This document shows positions 53,144 through 62,430 of a DNA stretch of 64,000 nt, piece by piece. The notes under the pieces were generated by a model. That model made no database searches, was not told where the DNA came from, and saw only the letters and a program-made list of their open reading frames with translations. Both the position numbers and the translations under genes were made by a program. The DNA comes from Cellulomonas phragmiteti (GTDB lineage: Bacteria; Actinomycetota; Actinomycetes; Actinomycetales; Cellulomonadaceae), in assembly GCF_016862775.1 (NCBI RefSeq), contig NZ_BONP01000006.1, forward strand, positions 62,001-126,000. Direction: 5' to 3'. Every line of letters begins with the position of its first letter. Within the stretch, counting starts at the first letter, position 1.

Positions 53144-53895
53144 GCGGCGGCTCCTGCCGGTCGGGGCACCGGTGGCGGTGCCATGGGGCGGGTCAGGGCG
53201 ACGACGAGGGCGAGCACGGCGCGGCCCAGGAACACCGCGGCCTTCAGCGGGCTGTGCGACGGGGTGCCGCCCGCCCGGACGCGCATCGTCACCGGGACCT
53301 GGCGGATGCGCAGGCCGGCGCGGCAGGCGATGACGAGCGACTCGACGGTGTCACCGAGGTACTCGGCGGGGTAGTCGCGCGCGAACAGCGCGATCGCCCG
53401 GGAGTTCGCGCCGCGGAACCCGGACGTGGTGTCCGTGAGGCGGGTGGCCGCGGTCCGCGACAGCACGGCCGACAGCAGGCCCATCGCCCAGCGCCGCGGG
53501 CCGCGGACGCGGTAGTCACCCTCGCCGGCGAATCGCGCGCCGATCGCGACGTCCGCGCCCTCGTCGAGCAGGGCGACGACGCGCGCGACGTCGGCGGGGT
53601 TGTGCTGCCCGTCCGCGTCGAGCTGCACGACCCGGTCGTAGCCGTGGCGCTGCGCGAACCGGAAGCCGGCGCGCATGGCCCCGCCCACGCCGAGGTTGAG
53701 GGGCAGGTCCAGCAGCATCGCCCCGGGGTGCGCGCGCACGGCCGCCGCGGTGCCGTCGGTGGAGCCGTCGTTGACCACGAGGACGTCGGCCTCGGGGACG
53801 TGCGCGGTCAGCTCGTCCAGGACCTGCGGCAGGACGGCCTCCTCGTTCCATGCCGGCACGACGACGAGGAGACGCGGGTGGACGGGTGCGGTCAC
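53140..53895 (-). CDS. GT2 glycosyltransferase, dolichol/polyprenyl-phosphate mannose synthase-like
   Basis: The 251-residue GT-A enzyme has LLVVVPAWNEEAVLPQVL, VVNDGSTDGTAAAVRAH and QLDADGQHNPADVARVV, then DTTSGFRGANSRAIALF. It has no membrane helix of its own except a weak one near the end (AAVFLGRAVLALVVAL). It probably makes a polyprenyl-phosphate sugar together with the adjacent DUF2304 protein. The GTG at 53895 lies eight bases after TAGGCT on the minus strand, which suggests a leaderless start. It is divergent from the next GT2. Confidence 0.9.
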   Translation of the reverse strand: MTAPVHPRLLVVVPAWNEEAVLPQVLDELTAHVPEADVLVVNDGSTDGTAAAVRAHPGAMLLDLPLNLGVGGAMRAGFRFAQRHGYDRVVQLDADGQHNPADVARVVALLDEGADVAIGARFAGEGDYRVRGPRRWAMGLLSAVLSRTAATRLTDTTSGFRGANSRAIALFARDYPAEYLGDTVESLVIACRAGLRIRQVPVTMRVRAGGTPSHSPLKAAVFLGRAVLALVVALTRPMAPPPVPRPAGAAA

Positions 53896-53903
53896 GGCCG
53901 CCC

Positions 53904-53948
53904 AGCCTAACGGCCCGCGGCCCCGCACCGGCCGCACACGGCTAGCCT
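53904..53948. promoter_or_regulatory. Divergent leaderless promoter region between two GT2 genes
   Basis: TAGGCT on the minus strand (53909-53904) lies eight bases before GTG 53895. TAGCCT on the plus strand (53943-53948) lies six bases before GTG 53955. Both fit leaderless starts. Confidence 0.45.
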
Positions 53949-53954
53949 TCCCCC

Positions 53955-54815
53955 GTGCCGCTCGACATCCTCGTCCCGTACTGGGGTGACCCGCGCCTGC
54001 TGCAGGAGACCGTGCGCAGCGTGCTGGCCCAGGACAGCCCGGACTGGCTGCTCACCGTGGTCGACGACGCCTACCCCGACCGGACCGTCGAGCAGTGGAT
54101 GGCGACGATCGACGACCCCCGGGTGCGCTACGTCCGCAAGGACGGCAACGAGGGGATCACGGCGACGTTCCGCACGTGCGCGGAGCTGGCCACGCAGGAG
54201 CGCGTCGTGCTCCCGGGCTGCGACGACGTGCTGCTGCCGGGGTACGTGCGCACCGTGCTCGCGGCGCACGCGGCCCACCCGGACGTGGCGGTGATCCAGC
54301 CGGGCGTCCGGGTGATCGACGCCTCGGGGGCGCCCGCGACGCCGCTCGCCGACCGGGTCAAGGCCGTGCTGCGGCCGCGGGGCACGGGGCGGCTGCTGTC
54401 CGGCGAGGATCTCGCGGTGAGCCTGCTGCACGGCGACTGGATGTACTTCCCGTCGCTCGCGTTCCGGCGCGAGACGCTGCTCGCCACGCCGTTCCAGGAG
54501 GGGCGTGCCGTCATCCAGGACCTCGCGCTCGTCATCGACATGGTCGCGGCGGGCGAGGGCCTGCTGCTGGAGTCGGAGGTCTGCTTCCTGTACCGCCGGC
54601 ACGCGAGCGCGTCGTCGCCCGGGACGGACCGGTTCGACGGCGAGGTGGCCTACTTCCGCCACGCGGCCGCCCAGATGCGGGCCCTCGGGTGGCGGCGTGC
54701 GGAGCGCGCGGCGCGCTGGCGGCTGACGTCGCGGCTGCACGCGCTGGCGACGCTGGCCGCGCCGCGGGCGGTCGACCGCCGTGCGCTGTGGCGGCTCGCC
54801 GTCTCACGCGGGTGA
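53955..54815 (+). CDS. GT2 glycosyltransferase
   Basis: This 286-residue family-2 enzyme has LDILVPYWGDPRLLQETVRS, VVDDAYPDRTVEQW and VLPGCDDVLLPGYVRTV, where the usual DxD metal site reads CDD. The last 100 residues are basic and helical and may bind the membrane face. The acceptor and donor are not known. The GTG start fits a leaderless transcript (TAGCCT six bases upstream). Its 3' end overlaps the TIGR03089 gene by 12 bases. Confidence 0.88.
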   Translation: MPLDILVPYWGDPRLLQETVRSVLAQDSPDWLLTVVDDAYPDRTVEQWMATIDDPRVRYVRKDGNEGITATFRTCAELATQERVVLPGCDDVLLPGYVRTVLAAHAAHPDVAVIQPGVRVIDASGAPATPLADRVKAVLRPRGTGRLLSGEDLAVSLLHGDWMYFPSLAFRRETLLATPFQEGRAVIQDLALVIDMVAAGEGLLLESEVCFLYRRHASASSPGTDRFDGEVAYFRHAAAQMRALGWRRAERAARWRLTSRLHALATLAAPRAVDRRALWRLAVSRG

Positions 54816-55574
54816 GGCGGCGTCCGTCAACCGGTCGTCGGTGACCTGCTCGGACCCGAGCACCCGGGCGCGACGGGCGGGGTCGGCCCGCAGCTCGTCG
54901 GCCGTGGTGCGGTCGACGAGCACGACGGAGCCGTCGGCGGCCCAGACCTGCAGGGCGGCGCGCAGCAGCGTCGGCAGGTCGTCGGCGACGAGCGCGGCCC
55001 GGACCGCGGGGCCGCCCGGGTCGGTGACGAGCCCGGCGTGGCCCACCGTCGCGCCTGCGGTGACCAGGGCGGGGGAGCCCGGGTCGGTCGGTGGCGCCCA
55101 GGTGACCACGTCCGCGTAGGACAGCACCGCCGCGCCGTCGACGACGTCGGGGGGCAGCGGCGCGTCGAAGGAGCGCGCGAGCGCCGGCAGCGCGACGGCG
55201 ACGACCAGCGGCGCGCGCTCGGTCGCCGGCGCCGGGCGGTCGGTCACGACGACGTCGACCGGTACGCCGTCGGGGGCGGCGCCGTCCGCGTCCAGCACCA
55301 CGCACGCACCGGCGCGCCACGACGCGAGCGCCCACACGAGCGCGCGCCAGTGCGGCGGCAGGTCCAGCAGGACGCGCACCCCCGGTGCGGCGTCGACCTC
55401 CTCGACCAGGAGGTTGGTGGACTTGCTCACCCAGTTCGCCAGGACGGCGCCGGAGAGCTCGACGCGCTCCCCGCCGGTGCCGTACCACGTGATCCGCGGT
55501 CGTCCCGGGTCGCGCTGCAGGAGCTCCAGGAGGCTGCTGACGTCGGTCGGCGGGCGGTGCGTCGGAGTCCCCAT
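54804..55574 (-). CDS. TIGR03089 family protein
   Basis: The 256-residue protein matches the actinobacterial TIGR03089 family, which resembles a truncated AMP-binding enzyme: it has ITWYGTGGERVELSGAVLAN, NWVSKSTNLLVEE and LPPHWRALVWALASWRAG. It lacks the full adenylating motifs. In mycobacteria its orthologue lies near rmlD and an LCP gene, so wall assembly is a plausible setting. ATG 55574 lies eight bases after TAGCCT on the minus strand. Confidence 0.85.
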   Translation of the reverse strand: MGTPTHRPPTDVSSLLELLQRDPGRPRITWYGTGGERVELSGAVLANWVSKSTNLLVEEVDAAPGVRVLLDLPPHWRALVWALASWRAGACVVLDADGAAPDGVPVDVVVTDRPAPATERAPLVVAVALPALARSFDAPLPPDVVDGAAVLSYADVVTWAPPTDPGSPALVTAGATVGHAGLVTDPGGPAVRAALVADDLPTLLRAALQVWAADGSVVLVDRTTADELRADPARRARVLGSEQVTDDRLTDAASPA

Positions 55575-55582
55575 GGGGCCCA

Positions 55583-55588
55583 AGGCTA
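55583..55588 (-). promoter_or_regulatory. Candidate -10 of the TIGR03089 gene
   Basis: TAGCCT on the minus strand, eight bases before ATG 55574, fits a leaderless start. Confidence 0.4.
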
Positions 55589-55660
55589 GACTCGCGGGCA
55601 CGCCACGCCGACGTCACGGAACTTTCACCCGGACAACTCGGGCATCTAGCACGTCCCCGG

Positions 55661-55689
55661 TTGACGAGCGCGAACGACACGCGTGTAAT
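55661..55689 (+). promoter_or_regulatory. Promoter of whiB2, near-consensus -35 and -10
   Basis: TTGACG (55661-55666) is separated by 17 bases from TGTAAT (55684-55689), the best housekeeping-type promoter in the window. It leaves a leader of about 140 bases before whiB2. The 258-base region 55575-55833 otherwise contains no gene that I can support. Confidence 0.6.
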
Positions 55690-55833
55690 TCCTGAGAAGT
55701 GGTTCATCGACGCGTTGCACGTCGCGGCCTCCGCGCCGCACACGCCGGGTCGGACGCCATCAGCAGGACGACGCACCTGGCACCACCCGGCCGGCACGAG
55801 CACCACCGAGCACGACTTCCCGCGGAGGCACGT

Positions 55834-56163
55834 ATGTGGCACCTGCTCGACGACGAGAGCTTCCCCAACGACGTCGCCACACCCGCACCCGTCCAGGCCG
55901 CGTCCAACGTGCTGCCGATCTTCGGCACCCCCGACGACGACGGCCCCATGGGGTGGCAGGAGCGCGCGCTGTGCGCCCAGACCGACCCCGAGGCCTTCTT
56001 CCCGGAGAAGGGCGGCTCGACCCGGGAGGCCAAGAAGGTCTGCACGCAGTGCGACGTGCGCTCCGAGTGCCTCGAGTACGCGCTGGAGAACGACGAGCGC
56101 TTCGGGATCTGGGGCGGGCTGTCCGAGCGCGAGCGGCGCAAGCTGAAGCGACGCGTGGTCTGA
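55834..56163 (+). CDS. whiB2: WhiB-family iron-sulfur regulator, WhiB2/WhmD type
   Basis: This 109-residue regulator has four cluster-binding cysteines, Cys47, Cys70, Cys73 and Cys79 (C-x22-C-x2-C-x5-C), the GIWGG turn at 91-95 and a basic C-terminus. The ERALCAQTDPEAFFPEKGGS block is that of WhiB2 (WhmD), which controls cell division and septation in mycobacteria and streptomycetes. GGAGG lies six bases before the ATG. A strong upstream promoter and a long leader suggest regulated expression. Its neighbours (GT2/membrane giant, DUF5719, metallopeptidase family, DUF3499) match the conserved actinobacterial block. Confidence 0.93.
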   Translation: MWHLLDDESFPNDVATPAPVQAASNVLPIFGTPDDDGPMGWQERALCAQTDPEAFFPEKGGSTREAKKVCTQCDVRSECLEYALENDERFGIWGGLSERERRKLKRRVV

Positions 56164-56247
56164 CGGTGCTCGCTGCGTCGCCGCGGCGCGCCACGACCGG
56201 GCGGCCTGCCGCTCGTCGTGGCCCCACGACGGCATGATGGCGCGAGC

Positions 56248-59200
56248 ATGACTGAGACGCTGTCCCCCGTGGACCCCATCACGACCGCCGCGGTACCGGT
56301 GACGACGCCGGTGACCGCGGTCGTGGTGACGCGCGGTGCCACGACGTACCTCCCGGTGACGCTGCGGGCGCTCGCCGAGCAGTCCCGGCGTCCGCTGCGC
56401 GTCCTCGTCGTCGACGTCGCGCCGGACGACGAGCACGTCGGTGCCCTGCTCGACGCGGCGTTCGTCGGCGTCTCCGCCCCCACGCCGCGGCTGTCGACGG
56501 TCCGCGTGCCGCAGGCCCGCACGTTCGGTGAGGCGGTGCGGGCCGGTCTGGAGATCCTCGCGCAGGCCCTCGACGAGCGTCCGACGCCGTGGCTGTGGCT
56601 CCTGCACGACGACAGCGCGCCGGCACCCGCGGCGCTCGCGCGCCTCGTGCGCACCGTCTCGAACGCGCCGTCCGTCGCGGTCGCCGGGTGCAAGCAGCGC
56701 ACGTGGACCGACCCCGAACGGCTGCTCGAGGTCGGGGTCCGCACGACGCGCTCGGGCCGCCGCATGACGGACGTGGAGCCGGGCGAGCTGGACCAGGGCC
56801 AGCACGACGGCCGCACGGACGTGCTCGGTGTCGGTCTGGCCGGTGCGCTCGTGCGGCGCGACGTGTGGGACGCCCTCGGCGGCACCGATCCCGCGCTGGG
56901 CCCCTACGGCGACGGGCTCGACCTGTCGCGCCGGGCGCGGCTGGCCGGTCACCGGGTGGTCGTGGTGCCGACCGCGGTCGTGCGGCACGCCCAGGCGGCG
57001 TACCACGGCCTGCGCCCCGCCCGCGGGGGCGCGGCCCGCGCGGACCGGGTACCCGGACGTGAGGTGGACCTCGACGGTGACGGCGAGCCCGACACCGCCG
57101 ACCCCACCCGCTCCTTCGCGGGCCGCCGGCGCTCGCTGCTGCACCAGCGGCTCGTCGGTGCCCCCCTGCCCTTCGTGCCCGTGGTCGTGGCGCTCACCGT
57201 CGTCGCCGCGGTGCTGCGCAGCCTGGGCCAGGTCGCCGCCAAGCACCCGCAGCTCGCGGTCGCGGAGCTGCGGGTGGCGCTGGTGGTGCTCCTGCGCCCG
57301 CGCGACGTCGTGCGGTCCCGGCGCACGGCGCGCGCCACGCGCGTCCTGTCCCGGCGCACGCTGCGCCCGCTGCAGGCCACGTGGCGCGACGTGTGGCGCC
57401 AGTCCCGCGACCGCAGGCTCGCACGCCTCGAGGCCCGGCGGGTGGTCCGCGCGCCCAGCGAGCTCGAGCTGCGGGAGCTGGCGGGCGTCGCGACACGGCG
57501 CCGCGTCACGCTGGCCGTGCTCGTGGGTGCGCTCGCGCTGCTGTCCGTCACGGCCGTGGGACGGCTCGTGGGACCGGTCGCCGCCGGCGCCCCGCTGGTG
57601 GGGGACGCCCTTGCCCGGACGACCACCGACTGGCAGGACCTGTGGGCGGCGGCCACGTCCGGCTGGGTCGCGGGCGGACTCGGTGCACCGGGCCCGGCCG
57701 ATCCGTTCCTCGTCGTCCTGGCCGCGCTCGCGCTGCCGGTCGGCGGGTCGCCGGGTGCGGCCGTCGGCGTCCTCGTCCTCGGCGGCGTGGTCGTCGCGGG
57801 TGCGGGCGCGTGGGCCGCCGCGGGCGCGGCCACGCGCTCCGCGGGCGTGCGCGCGTGGGCGGCGGTGGTCTGGGCGACCGCGCCCGCGCTGCTGCTCGCG
57901 ATCGGCGACGGGCGGGTCGGCGCCGTCGTCGCGCACGCCGCCCTGCCGTGGGTCGCCCTGGGTCTCGCGCGCGCCGTCGGGGTCCAGCGCGTCGACCAGG
58001 TGCAGTCCGCGGTCGCGACAGCGCGCCGCGACGACGGTGCCCCCGACGCGGACGCCGCGGCGGAGGAGCGCGCCGCCCAGGCGGCGGCACGCGCCGCCGG
58101 CCGGCGGTGGATCGATGCGGCCGTCGTCGACGGCTCCGGTCCGGTGCCCGCGGACGACGCCGACGGCGAGATCGACGTCGTGACACCGGTGCGCGGGGTG
58201 CCGGCCGTCGCCGCCGTCCCGTCGCCGCGTGCGCCGGTCTCCGGTGTCGTGCCGGTGGCGTCGACCCGTGCCACGGTCGCGCAGGTGCCGCAGGACGTGC
58301 CGGCGCTCGTCGGCGCACCCGACCCGACGGGCTCCGTCGCGGCGGCCGCCGGTGCGGCCCTCGCGCTCGCGGTGGCGGTGGCGGCGGCCCCGGTGCTGCT
58401 CGTCCCCGCGGTCGTGCTGCTCGCGGTCGTCGCGTGCGCCGTGCCCCGCTCCCGGGTGCGTGTCGTCGGCGTCCTGGTCCCCGCCCTGGTCCTGCTCGCA
58501 CCCCTGCTCGCGGAGGCCGGGGTCCGCGGCGTCGCCGGGGTGCGCCTGCTCCTGGCCGACCCCGGACCGACCGCGGCGGTGCCGCCGGCGCCCGCGCTCG
58601 CGCGCGTCCTCGGGGTGCCCGCCGACCCGTCGGCGCTCGTCCCCGACGTGCTCCCCGACGCGCTCGCGGCGGCCTGGCCGTACCTGACGGGTGCCGTGCT
58701 CCTGGCGCTCGCGGCCGCGGCGCTGCTCCGGGGGCGCAGCGTCGCCCGCGGAGTGCGCGTGTGCTGGGCGGTCGCCGCCGCCGGGGTCGCGTCCGGGGCC
58801 GCGGTGGCGGTCCTGCCCGCGTCGGTGACCTCGGACGCGGTCGTCCCCGCGTGGACCGGTGCCACCGTCTCGCTGACGACCCTCGGGCTCCTCGGGGCCG
58901 CGGTCCTCGGCAGCGACCGCCTCACCGCCACGCTCGCCGAGCGCTCCTTCGGCTGGCGGCAGCCCGTGGTGGCGCTCGCCACCGCGGTCGCCGTGGCCGC
59001 CGTCACGACCGCGACCGTCGGGTGGGCGTGGACCGCCCGCACGGGCGACGCCGTCCCGCTGCGGGCCTCGGCCACCCCCGTCGTGCCCGTCGTGGGCCAG
59101 CAGGGAGCCGGCTCCGCGGCCTCGTCGCGGGTGCTCGCGCTCGGCGTCGGGGCCGACGGCGCGGTCGACTGGTCCCTGCTGCGCGCCGACGGCGACCAGC

Positions 59201-59901
59201 TGGTCGACCACGCCGCGAGCGTCGCCACGCGCACCCTGCGCGGCACGCTCTCCGCCCCGCTGCCCGAGGGGCCGGACGCCGCGAGCGACGAGGTCGGTGC
59301 GCTCGCCGCCCGTCTCGTGCAGGGCGCCGCCGGCGACGTCGCGCCCGACCTCACGGCGCTCGGGGTCGGCGACCTGCTCGTGCCCGCGGCGGGCGACGAC
59401 GCACCGGCGAGCCGCGACGCCCGCGCCCGCCTCGTCGGGGTCCTCGACGCGACCGCGGGGCTCGAGCGCGTCACCCACGAGGGATCCGGCACGCTGTGGC
59501 GCGTCCGCGCCGCGCAGGACGGGCCGGACGCGTCCTGGGCCCGCGTGCTGGCGGACGGCGCGGACCCGGGCGCCGCCGACGTGGCGGCTGCTGACGCGTC
59601 GGCCGTCGCGGCCGACCGCCGCACCGTCGACACGGTCGTGCCGGCGGGTGACGGCCCCCGCGTGCTCGTGCTCGCGGAGCGTGCCGACGCCGGCTGGCAG
59701 GCCCGGCTCGACGGCCGCCGCCTCGCGCCGGTGGACGCCGGGTGGCGGCAGGCGTTCGAGCTGGGTCCGGACGGCGGCGCGCTCGAGGTGCGGTACGTCG
59801 TGCCCTACCGGACCGCCTGGCTCGCCGCCCTGGGGCTGACCACGCTCGTGACGGTGCTGCTGGCCGTCCCGCTGCGGCGCCGGCGGGGGGTGCGGACGTG
59901 A
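56248..59901 (+). CDS. GT2 glycosyltransferase fused to a large membrane region
   Basis: This 1217-residue protein begins with a family-2 domain (about 20-270) showing TAVVVTRGATTYLPVTLRAL, VLVVDVAPDD and LLHDDSAPAPAALARL. A long membrane part with about 12 helices follows (from FVPVVVALTVVAAVL near 310 to the last at LTTLVTVLLAVPL), and then an extracellular beta-rich end. It also holds a cytoplasmic Ala/Asp-rich insert near 590-690. The architecture is conserved next to whiB2 in actinobacteria and is likely a wall-polymer enzyme, perhaps adding sugars at the membrane. Its stop overlaps the DUF5719 start as GTGA. Confidence 0.85.
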   Translation: MTETLSPVDPITTAAVPVTTPVTAVVVTRGATTYLPVTLRALAEQSRRPLRVLVVDVAPDDEHVGALLDAAFVGVSAPTPRLSTVRVPQARTFGEAVRAGLEILAQALDERPTPWLWLLHDDSAPAPAALARLVRTVSNAPSVAVAGCKQRTWTDPERLLEVGVRTTRSGRRMTDVEPGELDQGQHDGRTDVLGVGLAGALVRRDVWDALGGTDPALGPYGDGLDLSRRARLAGHRVVVVPTAVVRHAQAAYHGLRPARGGAARADRVPGREVDLDGDGEPDTADPTRSFAGRRRSLLHQRLVGAPLPFVPVVVALTVVAAVLRSLGQVAAKHPQLAVAELRVALVVLLRPRDVVRSRRTARATRVLSRRTLRPLQATWRDVWRQSRDRRLARLEARRVVRAPSELELRELAGVATRRRVTLAVLVGALALLSVTAVGRLVGPVAAGAPLVGDALARTTTDWQDLWAAATSGWVAGGLGAPGPADPFLVVLAALALPVGGSPGAAVGVLVLGGVVVAGAGAWAAAGAATRSAGVRAWAAVVWATAPALLLAIGDGRVGAVVAHAALPWVALGLARAVGVQRVDQVQSAVATARRDDGAPDADAAAEERAAQAAARAAGRRWIDAAVVDGSGPVPADDADGEIDVVTPVRGVPAVAAVPSPRAPVSGVVPVASTRATVAQVPQDVPALVGAPDPTGSVAAAAGAALALAVAVAAAPVLLVPAVVLLAVVACAVPRSRVRVVGVLVPALVLLAPLLAEAGVRGVAGVRLLLADPGPTAAVPPAPALARVLGVPADPSALVPDVLPDALAAAWPYLTGAVLLALAAAALLRGRSVARGVRVCWAVAAAGVASGAAVAVLPASVTSDAVVPAWTGATVSLTTLGLLGAAVLGSDRLTATLAERSFGWRQPVVALATAVAVAAVTTATVGWAWTARTGDAVPLRASATPVVPVVGQQGAGSAASSRVLALGVGADGAVDWSLLRADGDQLVDHAASVATRTLRGTLSAPLPEGPDAASDEVGALAARLVQGAAGDVAPDLTALGVGDLLVPAAGDDAPASRDARARLVGVLDATAGLERVTHEGSGTLWRVRAAQDGPDASWARVLADGADPGAADVAAADASAVAADRRTVDTVVPAGDGPRVLVLAERADAGWQARLDGRRLAPVDAGWRQAFELGPDGGALEVRYVVPYRTAWLAALGLTTLVTVLLAVPLRRRRGVRT

Positions 59902-61472
59902 CCGGACCGACGAGTCCCACGGCGACGCCCGCAGCGCCGGCGCGCGAGCGGGTCGTGGCGCGCGTGCTGCGTGCCGCGTCCGGGCTGCTGGTGCTCGGCC
60001 TGACCGGAGGTGCCCTCGCGGGTGCCGCGCACCTCGGTGCCGCCGACCCGGTCCCGCGGCCCGCGGCCGAGGTGGACGTCGCACCGACCCCGGCGACCCT
60101 GCAGTGCCCGGGACCCGTGCTGCTGTCGCAGCGGACCGAGCGGGGCGACGCAGCCTTCGACCCGGCACCGGTGGCTCCCGAGGTGGGCCTCGACGCGGTC
60201 ACCACCCCGGGATCGGGCTCGCTCGCGGTCCTGCCCCTCGGCGGCGCCGACGCCGTGGGCGACCTGGCGGCGGGGGGCGGTGCCCTGCACCTCGACGGTG
60301 TCGCCGCGCCCCTCGTGGTCCGCGCGCAACCGCAGGACGCACCGCCGGTCGTCGCGGCCACCAGCACGTCGGTCGTCTCCGCCGGCGACGCCCGCGGCCT
60401 GGCGGCGGCGTCGTGCCGCGCGCCCGCGAGCGACGACTGGTTCGTCGGGGGGTCGACGGCCGTCGGGGCGACCGCGACCCTCGTGCTCGCCAACCCCGGC
60501 CTGACGGCCGCCCAGGTCGAGCTCGAGCTCTTCGGTCCCAACGGGCGGGTCGAGCCGACCACGACGCAGCACGTCGTCGCCCCCGGGGCCACCAAGACCG
60601 TCGACCTGGGCGGCGCCGCGGCCGACCAGGCCGCGCTGGTCGTGCACGTCACGGTCACCGGCGGCATGGTGTCCGCCCACGTGCAGGACACGGCCGTGCG
60701 CGGGTTCACGCCCGCGGGCACGGACCTCGTCGTGCCCGGCGCGCCGCCGGCGACACGCCAGGTGGTCACGGGCCTCGTCGCGGCGGAGTCCGAGGTCGGC
60801 GGCCCGGACGCGCCCATGCTGCGTCTGCTGGCACCCGGCGACGCGAGCACCACCGCGAGCCTCGTGCTCCTCGGCGCCGACGGCCCGGTGGACCTGCCGG
60901 GCGCGCAGCGCGTGCCGCTCACCGCCGGCGAGGTCACCGACGTCCCGCTCGGGGGGCTGCCGGCCGGTGCCTACACCGTCGTCGTCGACGCGGACGTGCC
61001 CGTCGTCGCCGGTGGCGTGGTGTCCGCGACGGGGGCACCCGGCGTGCTCGACGACGCCCCGCGGGTCGAGCGGGCGTGGTCCCCGGCCACCGTGGTGGGG
61101 GAGCACGGGACCGTCGCCCTGCCGCGGGACGTGCAGGCGCGCGTCGTCGTCGGTGCCGTCGGCGGGTCGGCGGACGAGGACGGCGAGGGGTCCGCGACGC
61201 TGCGTGTGCTGGGCCGCGACGGGCGCGTGCTGTCCGAGCACCGGGTGCGGGTCGACGCGGGCACGACCGGGGCGTGGGACGTCGCGGACCTCGCGCCCGA
61301 CGCCGCCGCCGTGGAGCTGGAGCCGGACGGCGGTGTCCCGCTCGCGTGGGCCGTCGCGCTGACGGTGCAGCAGGAGGACGGCCCCCTGCTCGCGACGCTG
61401 AACCCGGTGACGGTGCCGCGCACGTCGCCCGCCCTCGCGGTCCGGGAGGACGCGCGGCTCGCCCGCGGCTGA
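59898..61472 (+). CDS. DUF5719 family protein, probably membrane-anchored outside
   Basis: The 524-residue protein has a single N-terminal helix (GLLVLGLTGGALAGAAHL) followed by an extracellular domain of about 470 residues composed of repeated beta sandwiches (ATLVLANPGLTAAQVELELF, SLVLLGADGPVDLPG, ATLRVLGRDGRVL). This is DUF5719, usually linked to the preceding large membrane glycosyltransferase, with which it overlaps by GTGA. It may form a complex with that protein at the cell surface; its activity is unknown. Confidence 0.85.
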   Translation: MTGPTSPTATPAAPARERVVARVLRAASGLLVLGLTGGALAGAAHLGAADPVPRPAAEVDVAPTPATLQCPGPVLLSQRTERGDAAFDPAPVAPEVGLDAVTTPGSGSLAVLPLGGADAVGDLAAGGGALHLDGVAAPLVVRAQPQDAPPVVAATSTSVVSAGDARGLAAASCRAPASDDWFVGGSTAVGATATLVLANPGLTAAQVELELFGPNGRVEPTTTQHVVAPGATKTVDLGGAAADQAALVVHVTVTGGMVSAHVQDTAVRGFTPAGTDLVVPGAPPATRQVVTGLVAAESEVGGPDAPMLRLLAPGDASTTASLVLLGADGPVDLPGAQRVPLTAGEVTDVPLGGLPAGAYTVVVDADVPVVAGGVVSATGAPGVLDDAPRVERAWSPATVVGEHGTVALPRDVQARVVVGAVGGSADEDGEGSATLRVLGRDGRVLSEHRVRVDAGTTGAWDVADLAPDAAAVELEPDGGVPLAWAVALTVQQEDGPLLATLNPVTVPRTSPALAVREDARLARG

Positions 61473-61496
61473 CACCACGCGGGAGCCGGCCGGGGC

Positions 61497-62405
61497 TCAG
61501 CCGGCGGCGTCGCGCATCTGCAGCCGCTCGCGCACCCCGAGGCCGGTGCGCAGGGCCCAGCGCACCGGCGCCTGGTACCAGCGGCCGTACCGCCGCTCGA
61601 GGTACTGGCGTGCGCTGGCGTGGTGCGCACGGATCATCGGCGCGGGCCGCTCGCGCCACGACGTGCCGCCCACGTGCGTGACACGCACGTCCGGCACGTA
61701 GAGGTTCTCCCACCCGGCGCGGCCGAGGCGCTCGCCCAGGTCCACGTCCTCGAAGAACATGAAGTACGACTCGTCGAAGCCGCCGACCTGCTCGAACGCC
61801 TCGCGTCGCAGCAGCAGGCACGCGCCGGACAGCCAGCCGGCCTCGCGCAGGTAGCCGCCGGTCGACTCCTGCCGTGCGTGGTAGGCGCGCGTCCACGGGT
61901 TGCCGGGCCAGATGCGCGCGAACAGCGCGTGGCCGGCGCCCTGCCGCAGCGACGGCAGGGCCCGCGCCGACGGGTAGGTGGTGCCGTCCGTGTTGAGCAG
62001 CATCGGGCCCAGGGCGCCGGCGCTCGGCTGCTCGTCCCCGGCGGCGACGAGCCGCTCGAGCGCGCCGGGCGTCCACTCGATGTCCGAGTTCGCCACGACG
62101 ATCCAGGGCGTCCGAGCCCCCGCGGCCCCGAAGTTGGCGGCGGCGCCGTAGCCGACGTTGGTGCCGGGCACCACGAGGCGTCCCCCGACCCGGTCGACGA
62201 CGGTCCGGGCGACGTCGTGGTCGGTGCCGTTGTCGACGACGACGAGCTCGACCGGCGCGCTCGACGCTGTGGCCAGGGTCGTCGTGAAGCGGTCGAGCTC
62301 GTCGCCCGGGTGGTACACGACGCAGACGACCCGCACGAGCGGGGCAGCCGTGTCACGCGCGGGGGTGCGCACGTCGACCGGCTCGGGGGAGGGGGGCGTG
62401 GTCAT
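61497..62405 (-). CDS. GT2 glycosyltransferase, WbbL-like
   Basis: This 302-residue GT-A enzyme has VRVVCVVYHPGDELDRF, VVVDNGTDHDV, WIVVANSDIEWTPGALERL and the acceptor motif SYFMFFEDVDLGERL. These features are those of WbbL-type rhamnosyltransferases that add rhamnose to a GlcNAc-PP-lipid. In mycobacteria the WbbL gene belongs to the same conserved neighbourhood. The primary donor here is probably dTDP-L-rhamnose, but the enzyme at 3377 is a second candidate. ATG 62405 lies eight bases after TAAGGT on the minus strand. Confidence 0.88.
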   Translation of the reverse strand: MTTPPSPEPVDVRTPARDTAAPLVRVVCVVYHPGDELDRFTTTLATASSAPVELVVVDNGTDHDVARTVVDRVGGRLVVPGTNVGYGAAANFGAAGARTPWIVVANSDIEWTPGALERLVAAGDEQPSAGALGPMLLNTDGTTYPSARALPSLRQGAGHALFARIWPGNPWTRAYHARQESTGGYLREAGWLSGACLLLRREAFEQVGGFDESYFMFFEDVDLGERLGRAGWENLYVPDVRVTHVGGTSWRERPAPMIRAHHASARQYLERRYGRWYQAPVRWALRTGLGVRERLQMRDAAG

Positions 62406-62413
62406 CGACGGTC

Positions 62414-62419
62414 ACCTTA
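62414..62419 (-). promoter_or_regulatory. Candidate -10 of the WbbL-like gene
   Basis: TAAGGT on the minus strand, eight bases before ATG 62405, fits a leaderless start. Confidence 0.4.
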
Positions 62420-62430
62420 GTGCGCGCACG

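Noticed and set aside
55618-55630. GGAACTTT as a possible ECF sigma -35 upstream of whiB2
   Set aside because: No matching -10 was found at a suitable distance; the TTGACG/TGTAAT promoter is better.
57381-59594. Plus-strand alternative frame within the GT2 giant
   Set aside because: It is Arg/Gly-rich throughout, with no motif, while the overlapping frame has GT2 motifs and membrane helices.
54532-60168. Minus-strand frame of 1878 residues across whiB2 and the GT2 giant
   Set aside because: It spans several real genes, including whiB2 with its four cysteines, and is low-complexity Arg/Ala/Gly-rich.
61483-61498. Short hairpin GAGCC/GGCTC between the DUF5719 and WbbL-like genes
   Set aside because: The stem is only five base pairs and overlaps a stop codon; I could not call it a terminator.
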